Of a DNA stretch of 64,000 nucleotides, positions 18,433-26,718 are shown piece after piece. The notes below the pieces were generated by a model. That model searched no databases. It was not told the DNA's origin and saw only the letters and a program-made list of their open reading frames with translations. The stretch is from CAVVEQ01 sp963806635 (GTDB lineage Bacteria > Chloroflexota > Anaerolineae > Anaerolineales > Anaerolineaceae): positions 1-64,000 of the forward strand of contig CAWDZA010000021.1 in assembly GCA_963806635.1 (NCBI GenBank), given 5' to 3'. Positions within the stretch are counted from its first letter, which is position 1, and each line of letters begins with the position of its first letter. Made by a program: the position numbers and the translations under genes.

Positions 18433-19182
18433 TTACTTATTTACGCCTGGAAAAATATCCAGAAGATCGCTTAATTCCTGGATGATCAAATCTGGCGTCA
18501 CATTACCGGAGGGAGGTTCCTTTTTCAGGGTTTCCGGTTCAAGCAGAACGATGGACATACCATATCCCGCCGCCTGAGTACCTTCAACATCCCGAACCAA
18601 ATTATCACCGATGTAAACACACTTTGCCGGTTCAACGCCAATTCTGCGCGAGGCTTCCCAGTAAATTTCGGGATTTGGTTTACGAATACCAAGCTTGGAT
18701 GAGAGCACAACCGTCTTGAAATAACCGGTCAGGTGATCTTCCTCAAGCCAATCCGGGATCTCGGTTTCAGTAATTGTATTCGCGATAATTCCCAATAAGT
18801 ATCCCCTGCGGTCCAATTCGGTTATGACCTGGGTGACATCCGGTCGGGGGACTCGCTTGCCATCGCAATCCCGCCAGAGCCGAGTCAGTTTGCTGGAGAA
18901 CGGGGCTATCCTTTCCGCGGGAAAATCAGGAAGCATCCATTTTGTCCACATTTCTTTCTCTGAAGCTTCAATCAATTCCTCCTTGGCGCGTTTTCGAAGA
19001 ACCTGGTAGCGTTTCTCCAGGAATTGAAAGAATTCTTCCGGCTCCATTTGCGTACCGGTGAAATCCACCAGTTGCTGTTTGGCATCTGCCATGAACTTTT
19101 CGTCTTTTATGACTATCCTTAGCGTATTCCCCACGTCCAGCAAGATCGCTTCAATTTTTAGAGCCTTATCCTTGGGATCCAT
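18433..19182 (-). CDS. HAD-family hydrolase
   Basis: About 249 residues. Motif I ILLDVGNTLR (Gly at D+2), C1 cap with MWTKWMLPDFPAE, motif II GIIANTIT, motif III Lys in IRKPNPE, motif IV YIGDNLVRDVEG. The cap and overall sequence closely resemble the HAD part of the fusion at 4459 (LWTRWMLPEWPED there), so they are paralogues within this locus. The ATG at 19182 has a perfect GGAGG four bases upstream and is favoured over the ATG at 19209. The gene ends 19 bases before the permuted mutase and probably starts that operon. It is divergent from the LacI gene. Confidence 0.8.
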   Translation of the reverse strand: MDPKDKALKIEAILLDVGNTLRIVIKDEKFMADAKQQLVDFTGTQMEPEEFFQFLEKRYQVLRKRAKEELIEASEKEMWTKWMLPDFPAERIAPFSSKLTRLWRDCDGKRVPRPDVTQVITELDRRGYLLGIIANTITETEIPDWLEEDHLTGYFKTVVLSSKLGIRKPNPEIYWEASRRIGVEPAKCVYIGDNLVRDVEGTQAAGYGMSIVLLEPETLKKEPPSGNVTPDLIIQELSDLLDIFPGVNK

Positions 19183-19292
19183 CCCGCCTCCAGTGTATTT
19201 TTCTGTCATATTTTATTTTTCTGCAATTATTCTTTCATTTGAGTATCGTACAACAATTTCCGTAGTTTTGCAAGAGAAATTTCAAAATTGTA

Positions 19293-19321
19293 TTGACTTT
19301 TTATTTTATTCTGGGTAAACT
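19293..19321 (+). promoter_or_regulatory. Sigma-70-type promoter of the lacI-inositol operon
   Basis: TTGACT (19293-19298), a 17-base spacer and TAAACT (19316-19321). The operator palindrome begins at the next base, so a bound repressor would block the start site. Confidence 0.6.
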
Positions 19322-19345
19322 ATTGATGCACACGTGTGCATCAAT
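19322..19345. promoter_or_regulatory. LacI-family operator, 24-bp perfect palindrome
   Basis: ATTGATGCACAC followed by its exact reverse complement, centred on CG at 19333/19334. It ends two bases before the lacI start codon. The core TGCACACGTGTGCA recurs at 26683-26696 before the zinc dehydrogenase gene. A central-CG palindrome is the LacI-family pattern. Confidence 0.8.
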
Positions 19346-19346
19346 T

Positions 19347-20387
19347 ATGGCAACCACCATCAAAGACATCGCACGAAAAACCGGGTTCACCCATTCAACC
19401 GTATCGCGCGCCTTGAATGGGAGCAGCCTCATCTCTGAGGAAACCATTTCGAAAGTTACCAGGGCTGCCAGAGAAATGGGGTACCATCCCAGCGCGGCCG
19501 CACGCAGTTTAAAAACCAATCAGACGCGCGCGTTGGGCGTGGTTGTCCGCAATATAGACGACCCCTTCTTCAGCGAGGTGCTGCAGGGAGTCGAGGATAT
19601 CGCCAGGCAGCGCGGATACAGCATTTTCATTTCGTCCTCAATGAATGACCCAGACCGGGAGCAGTCGATAGTGGAATCGATGCGGGAACACCGCGTGGAC
19701 GGCATCATCATCTGCTCCACATCCTTCAGCGCTTCCCAATCCAGGCACTTGCAGGATTACGACGTGCCGATCGTGGTGGTCAACAACCAGGCATCAGAAG
19801 ATTACCGGTACGCGATCTCGCATGATGACGTGGAGGGCAGCAGGCAGATCACCCGCCACCTGATCGAGCTTGGGCACCAACATATCGCATATCTTGGCAA
19901 TTCCATTTCTGGCCGGACCAACCTGGAGAGGCTCTCAGGTTTTCAGGAAGAAATGGCTGCGCATGGAATTACCGTCCCGCCGGAAAATCTCATTATGGTT
20001 CCAGGCGGTGAACCCGCAACGGGATCTTTAGGCGCGGAGAAATTCCTCGCACTTGCCAACCAACCGAGTGGTCTGGTGTGCTTTAACGACATGATGGCGA
20101 TCGGTGTCCTCAGAAAATTTCAAGAGGTGGGGATTCGCGTTCCTGAGGTTTGCTCGGTGACCGGTTTTGACAATATTTCATTCTCGGAGTTTTCGAATCC
20201 GCCTTTAACCACGTTTGACCAACCAAAACACTATATCGGCGCTGAGGCAGCGGGGTTGGTTCTGGAGTTGTTACTGCAAAAGCATGAAGGTAACGGCCAC
20301 GAACCTGTGAACAGACTATTAAAAGGCAATCTTCTTGTACGGCAATCCACCGCATCACCTCAAAAGCGAGGGGGCATTGAGAAATGA
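19347..20387 (+). CDS. LacI-family transcriptional regulator of the inositol/hexuronate cluster
   Basis: 346 residues. The N-terminal LacI helix-turn-helix reads TIKDIARKTGFTHSTVSRALNG, followed by the hinge helix (YHPSAAARSLKTNQTRALGVVV) and a periplasmic-binding-like sensor domain (DDPFFSEVLQGVEDIARQRG, HLIELGHQHIAYLG, GLVCFNDMMAIGVLRKFQEVG, SVTGFDNI). The start at 19347 is chosen because it begins MATTIKDIAR and because the operator lies just before it; an upstream ATG would place the operator inside the gene. The stop overlaps the uxaE start (ATGA), so regulator and catabolic genes share a transcript. The effector is probably an inositol or hexuronate intermediate. Confidence 0.9.
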   Translation: MATTIKDIARKTGFTHSTVSRALNGSSLISEETISKVTRAAREMGYHPSAAARSLKTNQTRALGVVVRNIDDPFFSEVLQGVEDIARQRGYSIFISSSMNDPDREQSIVESMREHRVDGIIICSTSFSASQSRHLQDYDVPIVVVNNQASEDYRYAISHDDVEGSRQITRHLIELGHQHIAYLGNSISGRTNLERLSGFQEEMAAHGITVPPENLIMVPGGEPATGSLGAEKFLALANQPSGLVCFNDMMAIGVLRKFQEVGIRVPEVCSVTGFDNISFSEFSNPPLTTFDQPKHYIGAEAAGLVLELLLQKHEGNGHEPVNRLLKGNLLVRQSTASPQKRGGIEK

Positions 20388-21865
20388 CTGGATCTGTCTA
20401 TAAACTCGCTGGACTCAACTTTGACTTCTTTGAAAGTTCGCTGACCGAGAAGGACGGTGTCGAATTCGGGCTTTGCCGCACGCCAAGGGGTAAAAAATTG
20501 GTCACCCTGCGGAAAAGCGAAAATACGGTCCTGCCTTCGTTTGAGGGCGAGTTTTCAGAAACGGCGGTTGGTGATCTGCATATCTGCGCGCTGAATCCAA
20601 CCAACGCCAGGGAACTTCGTTCCTGGCTGGATTGGCTCATACCCCGCCCGTTGGGAACTGCCGCATCGGCAGGAATGGGAGACCGGATTGGTCTTGCCAC
20701 TCCAGGGCACGTCCGCGCCGTGAAATCCACCCAGACCGTTCAGCCGATCTTCGCCCAACAATCCATCCGGGAAATGTCCCGAACCGACCGCACCCCACAG
20801 CAGGTGATGGACGATGCCACCTGGGGTGTTTTCCAGGAGGGTTGGCAGGGAGGTGTGGGTGCGGATGCTGACCATCTGAAGACACCTGAGGATATCGATT
20901 ATTGCCTTGCATCAGGGTATACCTTCTTCACGATCGATCCCGGCGCTTATGTCAATTACGGTGCTGAACTGGCTGACTCTGGCATTTTGACTGAAATTGC
21001 CTCCCAACTCCCCAAAGATGTTCAACCACAAAAAACCGGGCTACTGGGAAAGAAGTTCGAGGTAGAAGGAAATCGGATCGAATTCAATGAAAATGCCCTG
21101 CTCAGAGCCTGCGTTAAGTATGGAAAGGTGGTGGATCATGTTGCCGGGATGTACCGGCACCTTGTATCCGTGGCAGGCAACCATCCATACGAATTGGAGG
21201 TATCGGTGGATGAAACCGATCAACCTACCACGCTGCTGGAGCATTTTTACATCGCCAGCGAGTTAAATCGATTGGGCGTGCAATGGGTGAGCCTGGCTCC
21301 GCGGTATGTTGGCACTTTTGAAAAAGGCGTCGACTATATCGGTGATTTGAAGCTTTTTGAAGCAGAATTTTCCGGCCACGCCGCCATCGCCCGCCATTTC
21401 GGCGGTTACAAGCTCAGCCTTCATTCTGGTTCGGATAAATTCAGTATTTACCCCATTGTCAACCGGCTGGCAAATGGTCGCGTCCACTTGAAAACCGCGG
21501 GGACAAGTTACCTGGAGGCGTTGCGGACCGTAGCAGATGTCGATCCCGGATTATTCCTGGGAATCTACCAATTCGCCAGGGATCACTATGAAGCAGACCG
21601 GGTGAGTTACCATGTCTCTGCCGAGCTTAGCCGCGCGCCATTGCCCGGGGATGTAATCGAACCAACCCGTTTGTTGGATCAATTCGATGCCCGGGAGATA
21701 TTGCATGTCACTTTTGGTTCTGTTCTGACCAGCAAACGCGAGAACGGATACCCCGTTTTCTATCAAGATCTGATGAGCTGTCTCGAGGCCAATTCAGAAG
21801 CGTACGCCGCGAACCTGGAAAAGCACTTTATAAAACATCTGCAATTCTTCGGGAAGGAGAATTGA
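20384..21865 (+). CDS. uxaE: Tagaturonate epimerase (tagaturonate/fructuronate 3-epimerase family)
   Basis: A 493-residue protein that resembles the UxaE family of Thermotoga, a large metal-dependent epimerase converting D-tagaturonate to D-fructuronate. Recognisable pieces are GDRIGLATPGHVRA (about residue 98), FAQQSIREMSRT, GADADHLKTPEDID, TFFTIDPGAYV, LSLHSGSDKFSIYP and HLKTAGTSYLEAL. The assignment rests on this and on the neighbours: SDR fructuronate reductase directly downstream and an inositol route that delivers tagaturonate. The start codon overlaps the lacI stop. Cytoplasmic; no signal peptide. Confidence 0.8.
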   Translation: MTGSVYKLAGLNFDFFESSLTEKDGVEFGLCRTPRGKKLVTLRKSENTVLPSFEGEFSETAVGDLHICALNPTNARELRSWLDWLIPRPLGTAASAGMGDRIGLATPGHVRAVKSTQTVQPIFAQQSIREMSRTDRTPQQVMDDATWGVFQEGWQGGVGADADHLKTPEDIDYCLASGYTFFTIDPGAYVNYGAELADSGILTEIASQLPKDVQPQKTGLLGKKFEVEGNRIEFNENALLRACVKYGKVVDHVAGMYRHLVSVAGNHPYELEVSVDETDQPTTLLEHFYIASELNRLGVQWVSLAPRYVGTFEKGVDYIGDLKLFEAEFSGHAAIARHFGGYKLSLHSGSDKFSIYPIVNRLANGRVHLKTAGTSYLEALRTVADVDPGLFLGIYQFARDHYEADRVSYHVSAELSRAPLPGDVIEPTRLLDQFDAREILHVTFGSVLTSKRENGYPVFYQDLMSCLEANSEAYAANLEKHFIKHLQFFGKEN

Positions 21866-21888
21866 CGGATCGCGGAAAAGGACCCGAT

Positions 21889-22719
21889 ATGAATCATTCA
21901 ACCCCCGAAGATATGTTCGACATAACCGGCAAGGTGGCAGTCGTCACCGGCGGTGCGGGAATCCTTTGCGGGAACATGTGCCGCTTTCTCGCTGAAAGAG
22001 GTGTAAAAGTAGCCATCCTGGATCAGAACCTTGCTGCGGCGCAACATTTGGCTGACGAAATCAGGTCGGAGGGCGGAGAATCCGTTGGGATAGCGTGTAA
22101 TGTGCTGGAAAAGAATAGTATTGAGGAAGCAGTCGAGTCGGTACATTCAAAATTTGAGCATGTGGATATCCTGATCAATGGGGCTGGAGGGAATCGCCCA
22201 CAGGCTACTACCAACGCGGATCAATCCTTCTTCGATCTTCCTGCCGATGCCCTCCGCTGGGTATTTGACCTAAATCTGATGGGGACGATCCTTCCCAGCC
22301 AGGTAATCGCCCGAGGAATGGCATCCAGGAAACAAGGCGTGATATTAAATATATCCTCCATGAATGCATTTCGTCCGCTCACACGGATCGCGGCTTATTC
22401 GGCTGCCAAAGCAGGGGTAAGCAATTTCACCCTGTGGCTGGCGGTGCATCTCGCCCAGGAATACAGCCCGGCGATACGCGTGAATGCCATCGCGCCCGGA
22501 TTCTTCATTGGTCAGCAGAATAAACGACTATTACTCAATGAGGACGGATCCCTCACACCCCGCGGTCAGGCAATTCTTTCGCATACACCTATGGGTAGGT
22601 TTGGTGACCCGGAGGACCTATTAGGGACGCTCCTTTGGCTGATTTCCCCGGCGTCTCAATTCATCACCGGAATCGTTGTCCCAGTGGATGGCGGTTTTTC
22701 GGCATATAGCGGAGTCTGA
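21889..22719 (+). CDS. SDR-family oxidoreductase, probable D-fructuronate reductase (mannonate oxidoreductase)
   Basis: A 276-residue short-chain dehydrogenase. Cofactor motif VAVVTGGAGILCGNMC, NAG-type motif ILINGAGGNRP, catalytic Ser in NISSMN and Y-x-x-x-K in AAYSAAKAG, then APGFF and VVPVDGG near the end. Large SDRs with GGNRP after the NNAG strand are the fructuronate reductase type found next to UxaE or UxuA in Thermotoga and Bacillus. Two starts are possible: TTG at 21862, overlapping the uxaE stop with a strong GGAAGGAGA, or ATG at 21889 with AAGGA six bases upstream; I use the ATG. Expected product: D-mannonate. Confidence 0.8.
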   Translation: MNHSTPEDMFDITGKVAVVTGGAGILCGNMCRFLAERGVKVAILDQNLAAAQHLADEIRSEGGESVGIACNVLEKNSIEEAVESVHSKFEHVDILINGAGGNRPQATTNADQSFFDLPADALRWVFDLNLMGTILPSQVIARGMASRKQGVILNISSMNAFRPLTRIAAYSAAKAGVSNFTLWLAVHLAQEYSPAIRVNAIAPGFFIGQQNKRLLLNEDGSLTPRGQAILSHTPMGRFGDPEDLLGTLLWLISPASQFITGIVVPVDGGFSAYSGV

Positions 22720-22723
22720 CAGT

Positions 22724-23980
22724 ATGTCAATCGGGCAAAGCGGTATGGCGGGGTACTTAACCAGCGAAGAGATCCGGCAAATTGTTGTCTCCGCGATTGA
22801 TTCATTACCCATCCAAGGGAAAAAGGTTCTGGTGATCATCCCGGATTCCACCCGCAGTATGCCGATGCCAATGATGTTCGATCACCTTCTGGAAAGCCTG
22901 GTCGGCACTGCCAGCAGGCTTGATTTCCTGATAGCTTTGGGAACCCATTCGCCCATGTCGGATGAGCAGCTTGGCAAGCTGCTTGGAAGAGAAGTGCGCG
23001 AAGGTCGGATTGGCGACCATCTGATAATGAATCACCGCTGGCAAGATTCCTCCGTCTTCGCGACCATCGGCACTATCCCTGCGGAAGAGATCCAAGTCCT
23101 CTCGGAAGGATTGCTTTCAAAGGAAATCCCAGTTGTTTTGAATAAAATCATTTTTGAATATGATCACCTCATCATCTGCGGTCCGGTCTTTCCCCACGAG
23201 GTGGTCGGCTTCTCGGGTGGAAACAAGTATTTCTTTCCCGGCATCGCTGGCGCGGAAATAATTAACTTCACCCACTGGTTGGGGGCTTTAATGACCAGCA
23301 GACGGATCATCGGTTCAGGGTATACCCCGGTCCGGGCAGTGATCGACCGGGCTGCCGGTATGATCGATCGACCGAAATCCTGCTTCAGCCTGGTGGTCGA
23401 TCACGACGGGGTTTATGGGATATTTTTTGGAAGCCCGGAGGAAGCCTGGCAGTCAGCAGCTGAGCTCTCTGCACAGAAACATATCATTTATCTCGACAAG
23501 CCTTTTGAAAGGGTGCTTTCGGTCATGCCGCGGATGTACGATGACCTCTGGACAGCGGCTAAAGGGATGTATAAGTTGGATCCAGTTGTGGTGGATGGAG
23601 GGGAGGTTGTTATCTATGCACCGCATATCACCGAAGTTAGTTACAGCCACGGAAAGAGCCTGGATGAAATTGGATACCACTGCCGCGATTATTTCTTGAA
23701 GCAATGGGATAAATTCGGCAAATATCCAGGCGGGGTGCTCGCGCATTCCACCCACCTTAAAGGGCTGGGAAGTTACGATGCTGAGACCGGTGTGGAAACG
23801 CCCAGGATAAAGGTCACTCTGGCGACAGGTATCCCGGAGGAACGCTGTAAACGGATCAACCTTGGCTACCTGGACCCGCAAACGATCAAACCGGAGGAAT
23901 GGAAAGGCCTCGAAGCCGAGGGGATTCTTTACGTCCCTCGAGCTGGAGAATTACTTTACCGGGTCAAAACAAAAACATAA
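22724..23980 (+). CDS. LarA-family (DUF2088) nickel-pincer hydroxyacid racemase/epimerase
   Basis: A 418-residue LarA homologue. Family landmarks are IIPDSTRSMPM (the DxTRxxP nucleotide-binding loop), LGTHSPMSDEQLGKLLG, NHRWQDS, PHEVVGFSGGNKYFFPGIAG (metal His and the Lys that carries the nickel-pincer cofactor) and INFTHWLGAL (second His). All cofactor residues appear kept, so it is probably an active Ni-pincer enzyme. The LarA superfamily racemises lactate and malate and includes sugar-acid C2 epimerases. Lying between a mannonate-forming SDR and 6-phosphogluconate dehydrogenase, it could convert mannonate to gluconate; that is inference. No larBCE cofactor genes are in the window. The ATG at 22724 follows GGAG. 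Confidence 0.8.
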   Translation: MSIGQSGMAGYLTSEEIRQIVVSAIDSLPIQGKKVLVIIPDSTRSMPMPMMFDHLLESLVGTASRLDFLIALGTHSPMSDEQLGKLLGREVREGRIGDHLIMNHRWQDSSVFATIGTIPAEEIQVLSEGLLSKEIPVVLNKIIFEYDHLIICGPVFPHEVVGFSGGNKYFFPGIAGAEIINFTHWLGALMTSRRIIGSGYTPVRAVIDRAAGMIDRPKSCFSLVVDHDGVYGIFFGSPEEAWQSAAELSAQKHIIYLDKPFERVLSVMPRMYDDLWTAAKGMYKLDPVVVDGGEVVIYAPHITEVSYSHGKSLDEIGYHCRDYFLKQWDKFGKYPGGVLAHSTHLKGLGSYDAETGVETPRIKVTLATGIPEERCKRINLGYLDPQTIKPEEWKGLEAEGILYVPRAGELLYRVKTKT

Positions 23981-24021
23981 AACGATTTATTAATTTTCAT
24001 TTCTTTGAAAGGGAAAGCGAA

Positions 24022-25488
24022 ATGAACAAAGCAGACATCGGCTTGATCGGACTGGGAGTCATGGGACAGAACCTGGTCCTCAACATGAACGACCACGGGT
24101 TCACGGTTGCCGTCTTTAACCGCACCGTTTCCACGGTAGACGAATTCCTTGCCGGCGGTGGAAAAGGGACGAACGTGATCGGTGTCCATTCACTCGAGGA
24201 ACTGGCACAAGTACTCAAGAGACCGCGACGGGTCATGCTCATGATCAAGGCGGGAAAACCTGTGGACGATTATATTGAACTGTTGCTCCAGAAACTGGAA
24301 CCTGGCGACATCATCATTGATGGCGGTAACTCGAATTATAACGATAGCATTCGCCGTACGGCGTATATCGAATCCAAAGGACTGCTTTTCATCGGTACAG
24401 GCGTTTCCGGTGGCGAAGAAGGTGCCCGCCGTGGCCCCTCCATCATGCCTGGCGGGTCTCCGGCAGCCTGGCCGCACGTCAAACCCATTTTCCAGGGAGT
24501 AGCTGCCAAGGTCACTCGCGCGGATGGTGGCAATGACCCCTGCTGTGACTGGGTCGGCGAAAATGGAGCAGGTCACTACGTTAAGATGGTTCACAACGGC
24601 ATCGAATATGGCGACATGCAATTGATCTGCGAAGCATACCAATTGATGCGCGATGGTCTGGGAATGACTCCCAACCAGATGAACGCCGTTTTCACCCGCT
24701 GGAATACCGGTAAATTGGACTCATATCTTATCGAGATCACGCGTGACATCCTGGGTTACAAAGACGAAGATGGTAAACCAATGGTCGATAAGATTCTCGA
24801 TATGGCTGAACAAAAAGGCACCGGTAAGTGGACCGCCATCTCGGCATTAGAAATGGGTGTCCCGCTAACGATGGTAGTCGAGGCAGTGCTCGGCCGGTCG
24901 CTATCTGCATTGAAAGACGAGCGTGTGGCTGCCTCCAGGATTCTTCCGGGGCCAGATCCCAGATTCACGATCGAGCAGAACGCGTTCCTCGCTGACCTCG
25001 AGCAGGCTGTTTACGCATCCAAAATTATGTCCTACACCCAGGGGTACATGCTGTTTCGGGCAGCTGCCAAAGAATATCAATGGAACTTGAATTACGGCGG
25101 GATTGCTCTTATGTGGCGCGGAGGCTGCATCATCCGGTCTGTCTTCTTGGGCAAAATCAAGGAAGCTTTCGATAGCAATCCCAATCTCTCCAATCTTTTA
25201 CTTGATCCTTATTTTACCGAGCAGGTTCTAGCCGCACAACCAGGTTGGCGGCGGGTGGTGGCAGCGGCAGTTGAGAAAGGCATCCCAGTCCCAGCCATGT
25301 CCAGCGCGCTGGCTTTTTTCGATGGTTATCGCCACGAGTTCCTCCCCGCCAATCTGCTGCAAGCCCAGCGCGACTACTTTGGGGCGCATACCTACCAGCG
25401 CCTGGACAAACCGCGCGGCGAATACTTCCACACGAATTGGACTGGGCGTGGTGGGGATGTCACCTCAACCGTCTGGAAGAAAGTCTAG
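24022..25488 (+). CDS. gnd: 6-phosphogluconate dehydrogenase, decarboxylating
   Basis: 488 residues, the full bacterial length. N-terminal Rossmann motif IGLIGLGVMGQNLVLNMNDHGF and NRT (Arg at the NADP 2'-phosphate site), then IIDGGNSNYNDS, GTGVSGGEEGARRGPSIMPGG, the catalytic GAGHYVKMVHNGIEYGDMQLICEAY and the C-terminal GGD-type substrate tail (GRGGDVTSTVW). It oxidises 6-phosphogluconate to ribulose-5-phosphate plus CO2. The ATG at 24022 is set by the family N-terminus and GGGAAA upstream. Its place in the inositol/hexuronate cluster implies that the route feeds gluconate-6-phosphate; Thermotoga has a similar gnd next to uxaE. Confidence 0.93.
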   Translation: MNKADIGLIGLGVMGQNLVLNMNDHGFTVAVFNRTVSTVDEFLAGGGKGTNVIGVHSLEELAQVLKRPRRVMLMIKAGKPVDDYIELLLQKLEPGDIIIDGGNSNYNDSIRRTAYIESKGLLFIGTGVSGGEEGARRGPSIMPGGSPAAWPHVKPIFQGVAAKVTRADGGNDPCCDWVGENGAGHYVKMVHNGIEYGDMQLICEAYQLMRDGLGMTPNQMNAVFTRWNTGKLDSYLIEITRDILGYKDEDGKPMVDKILDMAEQKGTGKWTAISALEMGVPLTMVVEAVLGRSLSALKDERVAASRILPGPDPRFTIEQNAFLADLEQAVYASKIMSYTQGYMLFRAAAKEYQWNLNYGGIALMWRGGCIIRSVFLGKIKEAFDSNPNLSNLLLDPYFTEQVLAAQPGWRRVVAAAVEKGIPVPAMSSALAFFDGYRHEFLPANLLQAQRDYFGAHTYQRLDKPRGEYFHTNWTGRGGDVTSTVWKKV

Positions 25489-25552
25489 TACCGGGACGTG
25501 GAAAGGTGGACATACCCAAATTGCCCGACCTTCTCATTCAGCAGGAGAACTT

Positions 25553-26635
25553 ATGAAATACGGACTTAATATTCAGAAAGACGGCGCACTCGATCTCCTT
25601 TCACTGGGGGCATTAAATCACAGGGTAGATCCGGGGATCGTTCCATTTCGAAAGGCTACAACCTGGCAAGTGCACCCCAGTGGTGGCGAATATAACGTTG
25701 CCGCAGATCTATCTGATTGCTTCCGGATGAAAACTGGACTGGTTTCAGCTATGGTCGATTATCCAATCGGTGACCTGATCGCTGAAAGGGTGCGGGCGAT
25801 GGGTATCAGACCATTCTACAAGCACTTCAAACATAATGGGGTCAACGGCCCGAATATGGCGACGATTTACAGTGACCGTGGGTTTGGCGTTCGTGCCCCA
25901 GTGGTATTTTACAACCGGGCAAACGAAGCAGGTGCAATGCTCAAACCGGGTGATTTTGATTGGCTCGAGATTTTTTCGGGAGGTGTACGCTGGTTCCACA
26001 GCGGTGGGATTTTCGCCTCGCTCTCAGAAACTACTGGAGAACTGATCATTGAAGGCATGCAAGCCGCCAAAAAAGCGGGTGCAATAACATCTTTCGATCT
26101 CAATTACCGCAGCAAGCTTTGGAACATCTGGGGTGGTGAGGAAAAAGCCCGATCGGTCCTGCATCGAATTGTTGAGCATGTGGATGTGATTGTTGGAAAT
26201 GAAGAGGACTTGCAGCTTGGTCTTGGAGTACCAGGTCCTGAAGTCGCAAAAAGTTCAAATCTTGATCCGGATTCATTTTTTAATATGATCGGGAATGTAT
26301 TGAAGAAATTCCCTTCGGTTAAGGTGGTGGCCACCACGTTACGGGAAGTCCAGTCTACGAATAAACATAAATGGGGTGCCGTAGCTTGGGTGGATGGTAA
26401 AACCTACTGCTCGCCGACCTGTGAATTGGATATTTTTGACCGCATCGGCGGAGGTGATGGGTTTGCGGCAGGTTTTTTTTACGGTCTGCTCTCCGGTAAA
26501 GATCCTGAACTGGCTGTCCGTCTTGGCTGGGCCCATGGGGCATTAATCACATCCTTCCCCGGGGATACCACGATGGCGACCTTGGAACAGGTGGAAGCCA
26601 TCGCCGAAGGAGGTTGTGCTCGTGTTCAACGCTGA
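25553..26635 (+). CDS. PfkB-family sugar-acid kinase (KdgK-like)
   Basis: A 360-residue ribokinase-fold kinase. VHPSGGEYNVAADLSDCF gives the N-terminal GG substrate motif, SFDLNYRSKLW the central strand, VGNEEDLQLGLG the Mg/ATP region and FDRIGGGDGFAAGFFYG the C-terminal PfkB signature with catalytic Asp. The DRIGGGD form is typical of 2-keto-3-deoxygluconate kinases, so KdgK activity is the first guess. With gnd next door and no KDPG aldolase, gluconate kinase activity is an alternative. The ATG at 25553 is preceded by AGGAG. Confidence 0.75.
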   Translation: MKYGLNIQKDGALDLLSLGALNHRVDPGIVPFRKATTWQVHPSGGEYNVAADLSDCFRMKTGLVSAMVDYPIGDLIAERVRAMGIRPFYKHFKHNGVNGPNMATIYSDRGFGVRAPVVFYNRANEAGAMLKPGDFDWLEIFSGGVRWFHSGGIFASLSETTGELIIEGMQAAKKAGAITSFDLNYRSKLWNIWGGEEKARSVLHRIVEHVDVIVGNEEDLQLGLGVPGPEVAKSSNLDPDSFFNMIGNVLKKFPSVKVVATTLREVQSTNKHKWGAVAWVDGKTYCSPTCELDIFDRIGGGDGFAAGFFYGLLSGKDPELAVRLGWAHGALITSFPGDTTMATLEQVEAIAEGGCARVQR

Positions 26636-26651
26636 TATATCTAAAGGATGC

Positions 26652-26696
26652 TTGAACATTCATTGAAAATTTTTCTTATTCATGCACACGTGTGCA
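26652..26696 (+). promoter_or_regulatory. Internal promoter with second LacI operator
   Basis: TTGAAC (26652-26657), an 18-base spacer, TTATTC (26676-26681), then the perfect palindrome TGCACACGTGTGCA (26683-26696), the same core as the operator at 19322-19345. It lies 22 bases before the zinc dehydrogenase start, so the second half of the cluster is probably transcribed separately under the same repressor. Confidence 0.7.
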
Positions 26697-26718
26697 CTAT
26701 CAAACCAAGGAGGAACTG

